A DNA stretch of 64,000 bases, from contig NZ_KZ857174.1 in the NCBI RefSeq assembly GCF_003350925.1, positions 382,280-446,279 on the forward strand. Direction: 5' to 3'. Below the pieces are notes generated by a model. The model was not told the DNA's origin and made no database searches. It saw nothing but the letters and a program-made list of their open reading frames with translations. This document shows, piece by piece, positions 6,949-16,379 of the stretch. A program made the translations under genes and the position numbers. Positions within the stretch are counted from its first letter, which is position 1. Every line of letters begins with the position of its first letter. The DNA comes from Dyella tabacisoli. GTDB lineage: Bacteria; Pseudomonadota; Gammaproteobacteria; Xanthomonadales; Rhodanobacteraceae.

Positions 6949-8313
6949 CTAGTCCCGTACGGCGTGGTGGATACCGGCAATAGCCACATCGACCAAGTGA
7001 TCGATCTCTTGCTCGGTGATGACGTAAGGCGGCATGAAGTACACCACGTTACCGAGTGGGCGTAGCAGCGCGCTATGTTCAAGGCCATGCAGGTAGACGC
7101 GCAGGCCGCGGCGTTCGCCAGCGGGAAAGGCTTGCCGGCGGGCTTTGTTTTGTACCAGCTCGATGGCAGCGATCATGCCGGTCTGGCGTATCTCCGCGAC
7201 GTTGGGGTGATCGCGCAGGGGCGCGAGACGGGTAGCCAGATGGGCAGCTAAACCGCGGTTACGCTCCAGCACGGGTTCGTCGCGAAAGATCTGCAAAGTA
7301 GCCAGCGCCGCACGGCAGGCGAGTGGGTTGCCGGTATAGCTGTGTGAGTGGAGGAAAGCTTTGCCGGCGCTGTATTCGGCATAAAACGCCTCGTATACCT
7401 GCTGGGTGGTGAGCACCGCAGATAACGGCAGAAAGCCGCCGGTAAGCCCTTTGGACAGGCACATAAAGTCAGGCGCGATATCGGCTTGCTCGCAGGCGAA
7501 CAGGGTGCCGGTGCGACCGAAGCCTACGGCGATTTCGTCGGCGATGAGGTGCACGTTGAATTCGTTGCACAGTGCACGCAGGCCGGTCAGGTAGCTGGGG
7601 TGATACATGCGCATGCCGCCGGCGCATTGCACCAGCGGTTCGACGATAACGGCGCTGGTCTCGTGCGCATGGCGCTCCAGCAGGGTGCGTAATTCGCCTA
7701 ATCTGCGTGCGGCGACCGACGCGGCGCTTTCGCCGTCTTCGCCTTCGTAGGCATCGGGCGATGGGGCGAGGATGGGGGTCAGCAGCAGCGGGGCGTAGGT
7801 TTTGCGATATAGCGCCACATCGCTTACCGACAGCGCACCTAGCGTTTCGCCGTGGTAGCTGCCGCTGAGCGCGATGAAGCGGTTTTTTTCGCCACGCCCC
7901 TGATTGAGCCAGTAGTGGAAGCTCATTTTAAGCGCCACTTCGATGGCGGCCGAACCGTTATCGGCGAGAAACACGCGGTCTAACCCTGGTGGAGTGATGC
8001 GTACCAGTTCTTCGGCCAGCTCAATCGCCGGCTCGTGCGTGAAGCCGGCGAAAATCACGTGCTCAAGCGTATCGAGCTGCGCTTTCAAGGCGGCGCCGAT
8101 GCGTGGGTTGGCGTGGCCGAACAGGTTGGTCCACCACGAGCTGATGCCGTCCAGGTAGCGACGGCCGTCGGCGTCGATCAGCCAGGCGCCTTCACCGCGC
8201 ACGATGGGCACCATCGGCACGCTGAGGTGGTCGTGCATCTGGGTGCAGGGGTGCCATAGGTGGCGCAGGTCGCGTTCGGCGAGGCTGCGGTTGTTGCTAG
8301 CGAGTGGATTCAT
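6949..8313 (-). CDS. bioA: Adenosylmethionine-8-amino-7-oxononanoate aminotransferase BioA
   Basis: A PLP-dependent class III aminotransferase that converts 7-keto-8-aminopelargonate to 7,8-diaminopelargonate, with SAM as amino donor, in biotin synthesis. From the ATG at 8313 it has 454 residues. The open frame extends to a GTG at 8373, but family proteins begin close to the LRHLWHPCTQM motif. Key marks are WHPCTQM (20-26), the PLP loop GSYHGETLGA (about 151-160), DEIAVGFGRTG (249-259) and the Schiff-base Lys278 in CLSKGLTGG. No other biotin genes are in the window. It is divergent from gspN, so the two likely share a promoter region. Confidence 0.93.
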   Translation of the reverse strand: MNPLASNNRSLAERDLRHLWHPCTQMHDHLSVPMVPIVRGEGAWLIDADGRRYLDGISSWWTNLFGHANPRIGAALKAQLDTLEHVIFAGFTHEPAIELAEELVRITPPGLDRVFLADNGSAAIEVALKMSFHYWLNQGRGEKNRFIALSGSYHGETLGALSVSDVALYRKTYAPLLLTPILAPSPDAYEGEDGESAASVAARRLGELRTLLERHAHETSAVIVEPLVQCAGGMRMYHPSYLTGLRALCNEFNVHLIADEIAVGFGRTGTLFACEQADIAPDFMCLSKGLTGGFLPLSAVLTTQQVYEAFYAEYSAGKAFLHSHSYTGNPLACRAALATLQIFRDEPVLERNRGLAAHLATRLAPLRDHPNVAEIRQTGMIAAIELVQNKARRQAFPAGERRGLRVYLHGLEHSALLRPLGNVVYFMPPYVITEQEIDHLVDVAIAGIHHAVRD

Positions 8314-8395
8314 CCGGCTATCATCGACGCTGCATACGTAGGCACTCAAGCCCGGCATAAGGGGCTCGAACACGTCAACATCAGGAGATCATGGC

Positions 8396-9163
8396 TTGAA
8401 GCGGTTGGGTACGGTGTTGATAGTGCTGGGTGCTTTGCTGTTGCTGGCTTTGCTGGTTTGGTATCTGCCCGCTCAATGGATGCAATCCCGGCTGGAGGCG
8501 CGGCTGCATGGCCTGCGTCTGGATCAGGTCGGCGGCACGCTGTGGGAGGGGCATGCCGGCCAGGTGCTGACCACCGATGGCCGCAACCTGGGCCGGCTGG
8601 AGTGGCAGTTGTCGCGACGGGCCTTATGGGGCGACACCCGTTTTAGCGCGGGTCTGGAAGGGCCGCAGCTCAGTTTTCACGGCGATATGCATCAACTCGA
8701 CAAACAGCGGGCGGAGTGGAGCCAGGTGCATTTGCGGGGCGATATCGCCTCGCTCGGCCTTCACACCGAGTGGCTTGGCGGCGGCTTGCACGGGCAGTTG
8801 AATATTGAGATTGCGCATGTGCTGCTACAGGGCCGTTGGCCGCTGGAGCTCGACGGCAGCGCGCGTTGGAGCGATGCGGCAGCCGGTGCGCTGGCCTTGG
8901 GCGAGATCCAATTGCAGGCACAAGGGCGGGCTGGTGTTATTCAAGGCGAGCTGCAAGATGGTGGCAACGGGCCTTTGCAGCTCAATGGCCAGCTAGGGCT
9001 GAGCCCGCTGGGCTGGCGCTATAGCGTGAATGCCAAGCCGCGCGGGGCGAACCCTGCGTTGCAGCGTTGGTTGCTTGGCTTGGGGCGGGCCGGAGCCGAT
9101 GGTGCGGTGCAGATTAAGGGGAGTGGTGGTTTGGCCAAGGCGGCGGGTGACAAAAAGGCATAA
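8396..9163 (+). CDS. gspN: Type II secretion system protein N (GspN-like)
   Basis: A 255-residue bitopic inner-membrane protein: one N-terminal membrane helix (residues 4-24), then a periplasmic domain with the WLPAQWM, LRLDQVGGTLWEG and LGRLEWQLS phrases typical of GspN. The start is TTG 8396 with AGGAGATC upstream; the ATG five bases earlier runs into a stop. GspN is an accessory of general secretory systems that pass folded proteins across the outer membrane. No other gsp gene is in the window. The stop is followed by a palindromic repeat. Confidence 0.8.
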   Translation: MKRLGTVLIVLGALLLLALLVWYLPAQWMQSRLEARLHGLRLDQVGGTLWEGHAGQVLTTDGRNLGRLEWQLSRRALWGDTRFSAGLEGPQLSFHGDMHQLDKQRAEWSQVHLRGDIASLGLHTEWLGGGLHGQLNIEIAHVLLQGRWPLELDGSARWSDAAAGALALGEIQLQAQGRAGVIQGELQDGGNGPLQLNGQLGLSPLGWRYSVNAKPRGANPALQRWLLGLGRAGADGAVQIKGSGGLAKAAGDKKA

Positions 9164-9168
9164 AAGCA

Positions 9169-9252
9169 CCCCCTGCCAGCCCCCTCTGCACGTAGGGGGA
9201 GGGGCTAAAGCCGCCTCAGTCAGCTCCCTCCCCTGTGTGCAGGGGAGGGGTC
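9169..9252. repeat. GC-rich palindromic repeats, copy R3 (two units)
   Basis: Two adjacent hairpins of the same family, CCCCCTCTGCACGTAGGGGG and CCCTCCCCTGTGTGCAGGGG, are separated by about 25 nt. They fill the gap between gspN and the phosphatase gene. Confidence 0.75.
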
Positions 9253-9298
9253 AGGCTTTTGCCCCAACCAGCATCAATACGACATCTACGAGATAGCT

Positions 9299-10096
9299 AT
9301 GAGCACACTGGATCTACCCCATGCCTTAAACGCCGCACGTGAAGCGGCCGCAGTCGCCGCCGAGGTCTTGCTGCACTACTGGCGACGCGGTGTCGTGGTG
9401 GAGTTGAAAAGTGATGCCACGCCGGTAACCGTGGCCGATCGTGAAGCGGAGTTGGCGATACGCAAGGTGTTGCAGGCGGCGCTGCCGCAGGCGGCGATTT
9501 ATGGTGAGGAGTTTGGTCATGATAGTGGCGGCGATCAGGGACTGTTGTGGTTGGTCGATCCGCTCGATGGCACTAAGAGTTTCGTGCGGCGCACGCCATT
9601 TTTTTCCACCCAGATTGCCCTGATGCATCGCGGCGAACTGGTGCTGGGCGTATCGAGCGCGCCTGTCTACGGTGAAACCATGTGGGCCAGCAGCGGCGCC
9701 GGTGCCTGGTATGACGGTGAGCGGGTGCAAGTGGCGGCCACCAGCGAGATGGCGCAGGCGGTGATTTCCACCGGCAATATCAAGTCGCTCACCAACGATG
9801 CGCGCTGGCAGGCATTGGGTGGCTTGATCCGCGATTGCAATCGTAGTCGTGGCTATGGCGATTTCTGCCATTACCACTTACTGGCACGCGGCAGTCTGGA
9901 CTTGGTGCTGGAGTCGGATCTCAATATTCTGGACATTGCCGCGCTGGCGGTGATTGTGCGTGAGGCCGGCGGCGTGTTCACTGATTTGGACGGCCATGCG
10001 TTGAATCTGGATACGCGCAGTGCATTGGCCGGTACGCCGGCGATTCACGCGCAGGCGTTGCAGCGCCTCTCATCCTCAAATGTGAAGGAGTCCTGA
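9299..10096 (+). CDS. Inositol-monophosphatase-family phosphatase (HisN-like)
   Basis: A 265-residue Mg-dependent, Li-sensitive-type phosphatase. Metal-binding motifs are visible: GEE (69-71), WLVDPLDGTKSF (84-95) and the second Asp in NILDIAAL (about 212). The form DPLDGTKSFVRRTPFF resembles histidinol-phosphate phosphatases of this superfamily, so histidinol phosphate is a plausible substrate; inositol phosphate or PAP are alternatives. It heads a plus-strand cluster with a small membrane protein, nudE, cysQ and mazG, all handling nucleotides or phosphoesters. A second family member lies 1 kb downstream and is not a close copy. Confidence 0.85.
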   Translation: MSTLDLPHALNAAREAAAVAAEVLLHYWRRGVVVELKSDATPVTVADREAELAIRKVLQAALPQAAIYGEEFGHDSGGDQGLLWLVDPLDGTKSFVRRTPFFSTQIALMHRGELVLGVSSAPVYGETMWASSGAGAWYDGERVQVAATSEMAQAVISTGNIKSLTNDARWQALGGLIRDCNRSRGYGDFCHYHLLARGSLDLVLESDLNILDIAALAVIVREAGGVFTDLDGHALNLDTRSALAGTPAIHAQALQRLSSSNVKES

Positions 10097-10099
10097 TCG

Positions 10100-10468
10100 G
10101 TGTACGACGTGAGTGAACTGAAAATTCTTTTAGTCATGCTACTCAACAATAGCCCGATGCTGCTCACTGCTATCGTCGGTGCGATCATGGCCATGGTCCT
10201 ATGGCAACGTGCGCCGCGTGCGGCCATGTTGTTGCTCATTGCTTGTTTGATCGAGTTGATGATTTCGCTGGCCAACACATGGGTCTATGGCTGGTACGTG
10301 CCTCGCACGACGCATGACGAAAGTTATACCGCCGTGCGGGGTTTCATCACGGTGTGGGGTGTACTCAGCGGCTTGCTGCGTGTGTTTGGCTTTGCATTGC
10401 TGATTTGGGCGGTGTTTACGGGCCGGCCCAGGCCGAATGCGGGCATGCGGCCACCACCGCTGCCCTGA
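10100..10468 (+). CDS. Small membrane protein of unknown function
   Basis: 122 residues from GTG 10100, with AAGGAG 9 nt upstream. Three membrane helices are visible at about residues 18-36, 40-60 and 83-105. The C-terminal tail GRPRPNAGMRPPPLP is short, basic and Pro-rich. It starts 3 nt after the preceding phosphatase gene, so the two are probably co-transcribed. No family was recognised. Confidence 0.7.
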   Translation: MYDVSELKILLVMLLNNSPMLLTAIVGAIMAMVLWQRAPRAAMLLLIACLIELMISLANTWVYGWYVPRTTHDESYTAVRGFITVWGVLSGLLRVFGFALLIWAVFTGRPRPNAGMRPPPLP

Positions 10469-10508
10469 GCGATGACGAACAAGCGCTGCACATGGCTACA
10501 ATGCACGA

Positions 10509-11066
10509 ATGCGCAAGCCACCCATCGTCCACGCCATCCGAGATGTTCATGACAGCAGCTTTCTGCGTGTCGAGCAGCTCGACCTTGAGTTTTCCAACGG
10601 CGAGCGCCGCACTTACGAGCGGTTGAAGGGCGGCGGCCTCGGTGCGGTGATTATCGTGCCCATGCTGGACGACGAGACCGTATTGCTGGTGCGTGAGTAC
10701 GGCGCCGGCGTAGGGCGCTATGAATTGACGCTGCCCAAAGGGCGCCTGGATCAAGACGAAACCGCCGAGCAGGGGGCCGACCGCGAGCTGAAGGAGGAGG
10801 TCGGCTACGGCGCGCGCAAGCTGAAAATTCTGCATAACCTTTCGTTGTCGCCCTCGTACATGACCCACATGGCCCACGTGGTGTTGGCGCAAGACCTTTA
10901 TCCCGAGCGGCTGCTGGGCGACGAGCCTGAGGAGTTGGAGGTGGTGCCATGGAAATTGGCCGAGCTGCATACGCTGATCGCCCGTGACGACGTGACCGAA
11001 GGGCGGTCCATCGCCGCGCTATTTATGGCTCGCGAGTATCTTGCCGGGCGATTTAGAACCACATGA
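10509..11066 (+). CDS. nudE: ADP compounds hydrolase NudE (Nudix)
   Basis: A Nudix hydrolase of 185 residues that cleaves ADP-linked compounds such as ADP-ribose, Ap3A and NADH. The complete Nudix box runs from G78 to G99: GRLDQDE, then REL-K-EEVG with the metal-binding glutamates. The beta-sheet LGAVIIVPMLDDETVLLVREY precedes it, as in NudE. It overlaps cysQ by 4 nt (ATGA). The pairing of NudE with CysQ fits clean-up of nucleotide by-products such as PAP and ADP-sugars. Confidence 0.88.
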   Translation: MRKPPIVHAIRDVHDSSFLRVEQLDLEFSNGERRTYERLKGGGLGAVIIVPMLDDETVLLVREYGAGVGRYELTLPKGRLDQDETAEQGADRELKEEVGYGARKLKILHNLSLSPSYMTHMAHVVLAQDLYPERLLGDEPEELEVVPWKLAELHTLIARDDVTEGRSIAALFMAREYLAGRFRTT

Positions 11067-11884
11067 ATACGCAACCCGTATCTGAATTGCTGCGCCAGAT
11101 CGGCGCTATTGCGCGTGCCGCCGGTGAAGCGATCCTGACGATTTATCGTGAAGATTTCGAGGTGCTGCACAAGGCGGACAGTTCGCCTGTCACTGCCGCC
11201 GATCTTGCCGCGCAGCGCGTGATCGCCGCGGGCTTGGCACAGCTTGATCCCGTGTTGCCGGTATTGTCCGAAGAGGCGCATGCGGCGGCGTGGAGTGACC
11301 GCCAGCAGTGGCAGCGTTATTGGCTGGTCGATCCGCTCGACGGCACGCGCGAGTTCGTCAAGCGCAATGGCGAGTTCAGCGTCAATATCGCGCTGATCGA
11401 ACAGCACCGGACGGTGCTAGGCGTAGTGTTGGCACCGGTGAGCGGCGAGTTGTATGTCGCCGCCGAGGGGCAGGGCGCGTGGTTGCAGATGCAAGCTGAC
11501 GCACCGTGGCTGGGCATCGTGACGCGTAGTCTGGCCAAGCCGCCGATGGTGGCGGGCAGCCGCTCGCATGGCGCCAGTGGCATGCCTTTGCTGCAGGCAT
11601 TGCTCGGCGATGATTATCAATCGAAGCCGCTTGGCTCGTCGCTGAAGTTTTGCCTGATCGCGCGCGGTGAGGCCGACATCTATCTGCGTCGTGGCCCGAC
11701 TAGCGAATGGGATACCGCCGCCGCGCAATGCGTGCTTGAAGAGGCCGGGGGCGCGGTGCTCGATCTGCAAGGCCAGCCATTGCGCTACAACCGTGGCGAG
11801 TCCCTGCTCAATCCAGAATTTATCGCGGTGGGTGATCGGATGATCGATTGGTCGGGACGTTTGCGTGATGTCGTGGTGGGCTGA
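11063..11884 (+). CDS. cysQ: 3'(2'),5'-bisphosphate nucleotidase CysQ
   Basis: Hydrolyses 3'-phosphoadenosine 5'-phosphate, the by-product of sulfate assimilation, to AMP; acts at the cytoplasmic side. It has 273 residues with LSEEAHAAAW (about 68-77), WLVDPLDGTREF (87-98) and the second metal site SEWDTAAAQ (214-222). The REFVKRNGEFSVNIAL phrase is CysQ-specific rather than inositol-phosphatase-like. Coupled to nudE (4-nt overlap upstream) and to mazG (TGATG, 1-nt overlap downstream). Confidence 0.92.
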   Translation: MNTQPVSELLRQIGAIARAAGEAILTIYREDFEVLHKADSSPVTAADLAAQRVIAAGLAQLDPVLPVLSEEAHAAAWSDRQQWQRYWLVDPLDGTREFVKRNGEFSVNIALIEQHRTVLGVVLAPVSGELYVAAEGQGAWLQMQADAPWLGIVTRSLAKPPMVAGSRSHGASGMPLLQALLGDDYQSKPLGSSLKFCLIARGEADIYLRRGPTSEWDTAAAQCVLEEAGGAVLDLQGQPLRYNRGESLLNPEFIAVGDRMIDWSGRLRDVVVG

Positions 11885-12705
11885 TGACCAAGCACAGCCT
11901 GGATGACTTGCTTGCCATCATGACCCGCCTGCGCGATCCCGAGCGGGGTTGTCCCTGGGATGTGCAGCAGAATTTCGCCTCGATCGCGCCGTATACGATC
12001 GAAGAAGCCTACGAAGTGGCCGATGCGATCGATCGCAAGGATTGGCACGATCTGCGCGATGAGCTGGGCGATCTGCTGTTGCAGGTGGTGTTTCATGCGC
12101 AGATGGCGAAAGAGGCCGGCCTGTTCGATTTTGCCGATGTAGCCCATGCCATCAGCGAAAAAATGCTGCGGCGGCATCCGCATGTTTTTGGCGATGTGAG
12201 CTATGCCGATCTGGATGCGCAGATGCAGGCATGGGAAGACATCAAGACGGCCGAGCGCGCGGCTAAAGGCGCGCAGACCGATGGCAGTGCCTTGGCCGGC
12301 GTCTCGCACGGGTTGCCGGAGTGGAAGCGCGCACTGAAGCTGCAGCAGCGCGCCGCCACGGTAGGCTTCGATTGGCCAGACGCACAGCCGGTGCTGGACA
12401 AGCTGGTCGAAGAGGTGGACGAGGTGCGCGCCGAATTTGCCAACGGCCGCGACCATGCGCGTTTGCAGGACGAGATTGGCGACGTGTTGTTTGTCACCGT
12501 GAACCTGGCCCGCCATGCCGGCGTCGATTTTTCGCAAGCGTTGCGTCACGCCAATGCGAAGTTTGAACGACGTTTCCGGCAGATGGAGAAACTGGCCGCG
12601 ACTGAAGGGCAGCCCATGGTTGAGCGCGATCTGCAGGCGCAAGAGGCACTGTGGCAACGGGTGAAGCAGATGGGTGTTCAAGACGAATCGACGGTGGACC
12701 TGTAA
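11884..12705 (+). CDS. mazG: Nucleoside triphosphate pyrophosphohydrolase MazG
   Basis: Hydrolyses (d)NTPs to monophosphates and pyrophosphate, protecting against aberrant nucleotides and modulating the stringent response. It has 273 residues with two MazG helical domains: the first with EEAYE (40-44) and DELGDLLLQ (59-67), the second with EEVDEVRAE (about 176-184) and DEIGDVLF (196-203). The N-terminal RLRDPERGCPWD is the usual MazG start. It is the last gene of the co-oriented nucleotide-phosphoester cluster. Confidence 0.95.
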   Translation: MTKHSLDDLLAIMTRLRDPERGCPWDVQQNFASIAPYTIEEAYEVADAIDRKDWHDLRDELGDLLLQVVFHAQMAKEAGLFDFADVAHAISEKMLRRHPHVFGDVSYADLDAQMQAWEDIKTAERAAKGAQTDGSALAGVSHGLPEWKRALKLQQRAATVGFDWPDAQPVLDKLVEEVDEVRAEFANGRDHARLQDEIGDVLFVTVNLARHAGVDFSQALRHANAKFERRFRQMEKLAATEGQPMVERDLQAQEALWQRVKQMGVQDESTVDL

Positions 12706-12790
12706 CGCACTTCTAGGTCTCAAGTCATGTGCAACCCTTTGCGCATAGCCCGCATCACATGCCTGAATCTGTTTCCACTGGAGTCATTCA

Positions 12791-13564
12791 ATGCATCGTG
12801 CCCTCTTTATTGCCCTGTTTCTGGCCCCATTCGCCGTTCACGCAGCGGATGATTGCAAGTACCAGGCGCCTCGTAATCTCAAGCTCGACTTGTCTGGCGT
12901 GCGAGTCTTGCAAGTGGAGCTGCATAGCCATGATCTGCATCTCACCGGCAGCGATGGCACGAAAGGCGCCGAACTGACCGGGCGCGCCTGCGCTTCGGAT
13001 CCCAAGTTGTTGGACGAACTGGTAGTGACCCAGCACCGTGAGGGAGATCGATTGGTGGTGGAGGCTGGTGGTACCAGCCATTCCAACATCAGCCTATTCG
13101 CTCGCTCTTACACCAATCTCGAACTCAACCTGCAAGTGCCTTCACAACTGCCGATCGTGCTTAACGTAGGTTCGGGCGATGCCTGGGCCACTGGCGTGAA
13201 ACAGTTGGAAGGCCATGTCGGTTCAGGTGAATTGCACGTGAGCAAGATTGCCGGTGCGCTGATTACCAGCGTGGGTTCCGGCGATGTGGATGCAAATGAC
13301 ATCGGTGCGCTGGAACTCGGCTCGCTGGGTTCGGGCGCACTCAAGGCAGATGGCATCAAGGGCGACGCCAAGATCGGCAGTATTGGCTCGGGCGAAGTCG
13401 CATTGAGTCATGTGGGCGGCAGTGTGCACGCCGATACGCTGGGTTCGGGCGACCTTACCGTGCGCGATGTGCGCGGTGACCTGAGCCTTGCTGCGAAAGG
13501 CAGTGGCGACGTCAATTACAGTAGCATCACCGGCAAGGTCAAAGTACCGCGCGATAACGATTGA
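12791..13564 (+). CDS. Secreted GSG-repeat beta protein (DUF2807/DUF4097-like)
   Basis: 257 residues with a signal peptide (1-18, cut after VHAA). The mature chain contains seven GSG turns starting at residues 127, 144, 162, 180, 198, 218 and 237, one per 17-20 residues. This is the signature of a right-handed beta-helix in the putative auto-transporter head/DUF4097 family. It carries VGSGD/LGSGD turns but no outer-membrane anchor, so it is probably periplasmic or extracellular. The start follows a roughly 85-nt gap after mazG, so it likely has its own promoter. The function is unknown. Confidence 0.75.
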   Translation: MHRALFIALFLAPFAVHAADDCKYQAPRNLKLDLSGVRVLQVELHSHDLHLTGSDGTKGAELTGRACASDPKLLDELVVTQHREGDRLVVEAGGTSHSNISLFARSYTNLELNLQVPSQLPIVLNVGSGDAWATGVKQLEGHVGSGELHVSKIAGALITSVGSGDVDANDIGALELGSLGSGALKADGIKGDAKIGSIGSGEVALSHVGGSVHADTLGSGDLTVRDVRGDLSLAAKGSGDVNYSSITGKVKVPRDND

Positions 13565-13565
13565 G

Positions 13566-13824
13566 CCCTTCCCAGCCTCCCTGCTGCATAGGGGTAGCGC
13601 GTCGGGTGAGGCAGCGTGACTCCCTCCCCTGCTAGTCCCGAAAAGGGGACTCCCTTCGGTCGCAGGGAGGGTTGGGGAGGGGTTCAATCTTGCGGCAAGG
13701 TTGGACCCCCTCCCAGCCTCCCCCTGTAGGCAGGGGGAGGGGTAAGAACAACACCCGCAGCTTTTGATCTTGCTCTTGACCCTGGAGCCCTGTGCGCCGG
13801 TGAGGGGCTGGACGATCAGGCCCG
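13566..13824. repeat. Compound palindromic repeat, copy R4 (long form)
   Basis: Two or more GC-rich hairpins lie in series. The part at 13621-13682 is an inverted copy of 16380-16441. The part running on to 13824 (TTGCGGCAAGGTTGGACC, then CTTGCTCTTGACC and GGACGATCAGGCCCG) is an inverted, slightly diverged copy of 34172-34354. It sits between the convergent ends of the GSG-repeat gene and the ABC permease gene. Confidence 0.8.
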
Positions 13825-13860
13825 CAAGGCCCGCCGGTCCTTACCAGAGCGCCATAACAC

Positions 13861-16347
13861 TCAACCCTCCCGCAGCAACCGCATAGGCGAAGTACGCGTA
13901 ACCTTCCGCGTGCCGGCAAGCCCCAGCAACATCACCACCAAGGCCGCACCCAGGGCAGCCAACGCCAGTGGCCACAGGGGCGGCATGAAGCCATCGATAT
14001 GAAACACCGCCCGCCCCAGCCACCAGCCGGTACCGGCGGCGCCGAATGCCGCGGTGAGGCCGGCGACCAAGCCAAGCAGGGCGAATTCGCAGGCCGCTGC
14101 GGCGCGCAGTTGGTTACGGCGGGCACCGAGCGTGCGCAACAGCGCGGCTTCGTGGCGACGCTCGGCGGCGCTGGCGGCCAAGGCGGCGGCCAAAACCAGT
14201 GCGCCGGCGAGCAGGCTGAAGCCTAAGATCCAGCGCACCGCATTACCGACCCGATCGACGATTTCGCGGACGCGGTCGAGCAGTGAGTCGACGTCGATCA
14301 GGCTGAGGTTGCTGTAGTCACGCGATAGCTGTGCCAATGGCTCGGCATGGCCGCGCGGTAGATAGAAGCTGGCGATCCAACTATGCGGCAACTCGTTGGC
14401 ATGTGCCGGGTCGAGCAGCAGAAAAAAATTGACCCGGAACGAACTCCAGTCGACCTGGCGAATGCTGCCCACACGTGCCTCCATGTCGCTGTCGCCGATG
14501 TTGAAACGCATGCGGTCGCCGACTTTCAGCGCAAACATGTCACGCCACATCGTGTCGATGGAAACCTCGGCTTGCGCCGGCTGTGCGCTGTGCCATTGGC
14601 CAGCGACCACCTGGTTGCTCGGCGGCAACTCATTGGCCCAGGACAGGCGCAGTTGGCGGTCGGCCCAATCTTTGGCGCGCTCGTCTTTAAAGCGAAGCTG
14701 ATCGATCGGCTGGCCGTTGATTGCGGTGAGTTTGCCGACCGCCAAGGGCAGCATATTGAGCTTTTGCCCGCCGATGCCGGCCAGGGTCTGCTCGAAACCG
14801 GCGCGTTGATCGTCTTGCAGGTTAAGTACGAACCAGTTCGGTGTATCTGCGGGTAGCTCGCGGCGCCAGCCTTCAAGCAAGGCCGGTGCGACCACGGCAA
14901 GCAGCAACAGGGCAACCAGCCCCAGGCTCAATGCGGTGGCTTGCACCAGGCTCATACCGCGTCGCCGCGCCAGGGCGGCCAGGCCAAGCCGTAATGCGGG
15001 GTGCGCGCCTGGCGCCAGCCGGCGGGCCAGCCATAGCATCAGGCCGGCAAGCAGGGCTGCGACAAAGGCCACGCCGAGCAGGCTGGCGGCAAGGATGCCG
15101 GCCAGTTTGGCTGAGCCGCTCTGGCTCCAGATCAGCATCAACGCGGCCAGGGCGGGAAACAGATAAAGCGCATCGAAGCGGCGCACACGTCGAGCCACGC
15201 TTTCGCGGAAGACGGCGACGGGAGGCACCTCGGCCAGTCGCGCCAGCGGCGGCAAGGCAAAGCCGATCAGTACCGCGATACCCATGACGGCGGCGATCAG
15301 GGCAGGCGTCCAGGGCAGGGTGGTCGGTGCACTGCTGAAAAGCTGGCTGGCGAAGAGCCAAGCACCTTGAGCCAGTCCTAGCGCCAACAAGATGCCTAGC
15401 GAGACCGCAGGAAGCGCGAGCGCACCCAGGGTGCCGATCAACAAGCCGAGTACACGTCGACGCGGTGTGCCCAGTGCGCGTAGCAAAGCGACTTCGTTGG
15501 TCTTTCGTCGAGCATAGCGCTGGGCCGCCAAGGCAATCGCCACACCGGCGAGCAAAGCCGAGAGCAAGGCAGTAAGTCGAAGGAACGCGCCGGCGCGATC
15601 GAAAGCACTGCGCATGCGCTCTTGCGTTTGTTCTGGCGTGATGAGTTCGGCGCCTTGGGGCAGCGTCTGCAATTGGGTCCACTCGCGCCAGCCTTGCACC
15701 GCGGCAGGTTCGCCCGCTAGTAGCAGGCGCTGGCGCGCGCGGCTGCCAGTGCCAAGCAGGCCGGCTTGTTCGGCGTCGCTCAAACTCATCAGCGCGCGTG
15801 GCGCCAGCGCAAACAGTTGACCGCCATCGGGTTGGCGCACTAGTTCGGCAGCGATACGCAGGTCGCGCCCGCCGAGCTGCACGGCATCGCCGACCTTGAG
15901 ATTTAGCGCCACCAGTGCACGGTGATCGAGATAGACCGCGCCTGCGGCGGGCGCATGAGCGCCGGTGTGGTCATGGCCCTGGGCATCGCGCAGTTCCAGC
16001 GTGCCGCGCAGCGGATAAGCGCTGTCGCTGGCTTGTACGTCGAGTAACTGACTCTGGCCGTTGGCGAACGCTACGCTGGGAAAGCCGGCCCCGCGGCTGA
16101 TGGTCAGCCCGCGTTGGTTGGCCTGGCTGGCGTAGGTGTCGGGCAGTGCCTGTGGCGCGGTTATCCCGATGTCGCCGCCGATCAATTCAGCGGCGCTGGC
16201 CAGCATGCCGCGTTCGATTCGCGTCGTCAGTGTGGCGACCACGCCAAGTGCGACGACCGCCAGTACCAAGGATGCCGCCAGCGTGCGCAATTCGGGCAGA
16301 TGCCATTCGCGGCGCAGGGTACGCAGGGAGAGGGTGAATAACTTCAT
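13861..16347 (-). CDS. ABC transporter permease, FtsX/YbbP-like
   Basis: 828 residues from ATG 16347; the frame is open further upstream but that part is palindromic repeat sequence. The topology is an N-terminal membrane helix, a large periplasmic domain, three clustered helices (around 260-420), a second helical block near 460-520, another periplasmic domain and three C-terminal helices. This is the duplicated FtsX arrangement of YbbP-type permeases. The expected partner ATPase is encoded just upstream, and an SGNH esterase is divergent from it, matching the ybbA-ybbP/tesA neighbourhood of gammaproteobacteria. Probably exports or extracts a lipid or small envelope molecule. The substrate is unknown. 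Confidence 0.85.
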   Translation of the reverse strand: MKLFTLSLRTLRREWHLPELRTLAASLVLAVVALGVVATLTTRIERGMLASAAELIGGDIGITAPQALPDTYASQANQRGLTISRGAGFPSVAFANGQSQLLDVQASDSAYPLRGTLELRDAQGHDHTGAHAPAAGAVYLDHRALVALNLKVGDAVQLGGRDLRIAAELVRQPDGGQLFALAPRALMSLSDAEQAGLLGTGSRARQRLLLAGEPAAVQGWREWTQLQTLPQGAELITPEQTQERMRSAFDRAGAFLRLTALLSALLAGVAIALAAQRYARRKTNEVALLRALGTPRRRVLGLLIGTLGALALPAVSLGILLALGLAQGAWLFASQLFSSAPTTLPWTPALIAAVMGIAVLIGFALPPLARLAEVPPVAVFRESVARRVRRFDALYLFPALAALMLIWSQSGSAKLAGILAASLLGVAFVAALLAGLMLWLARRLAPGAHPALRLGLAALARRRGMSLVQATALSLGLVALLLLAVVAPALLEGWRRELPADTPNWFVLNLQDDQRAGFEQTLAGIGGQKLNMLPLAVGKLTAINGQPIDQLRFKDERAKDWADRQLRLSWANELPPSNQVVAGQWHSAQPAQAEVSIDTMWRDMFALKVGDRMRFNIGDSDMEARVGSIRQVDWSSFRVNFFLLLDPAHANELPHSWIASFYLPRGHAEPLAQLSRDYSNLSLIDVDSLLDRVREIVDRVGNAVRWILGFSLLAGALVLAAALAASAAERRHEAALLRTLGARRNQLRAAAACEFALLGLVAGLTAAFGAAGTGWWLGRAVFHIDGFMPPLWPLALAALGAALVVMLLGLAGTRKVTRTSPMRLLREG

Positions 16348-16379
16348 GCGTGCGCCCTCGCTTTTATGGCCAGTGCGTA

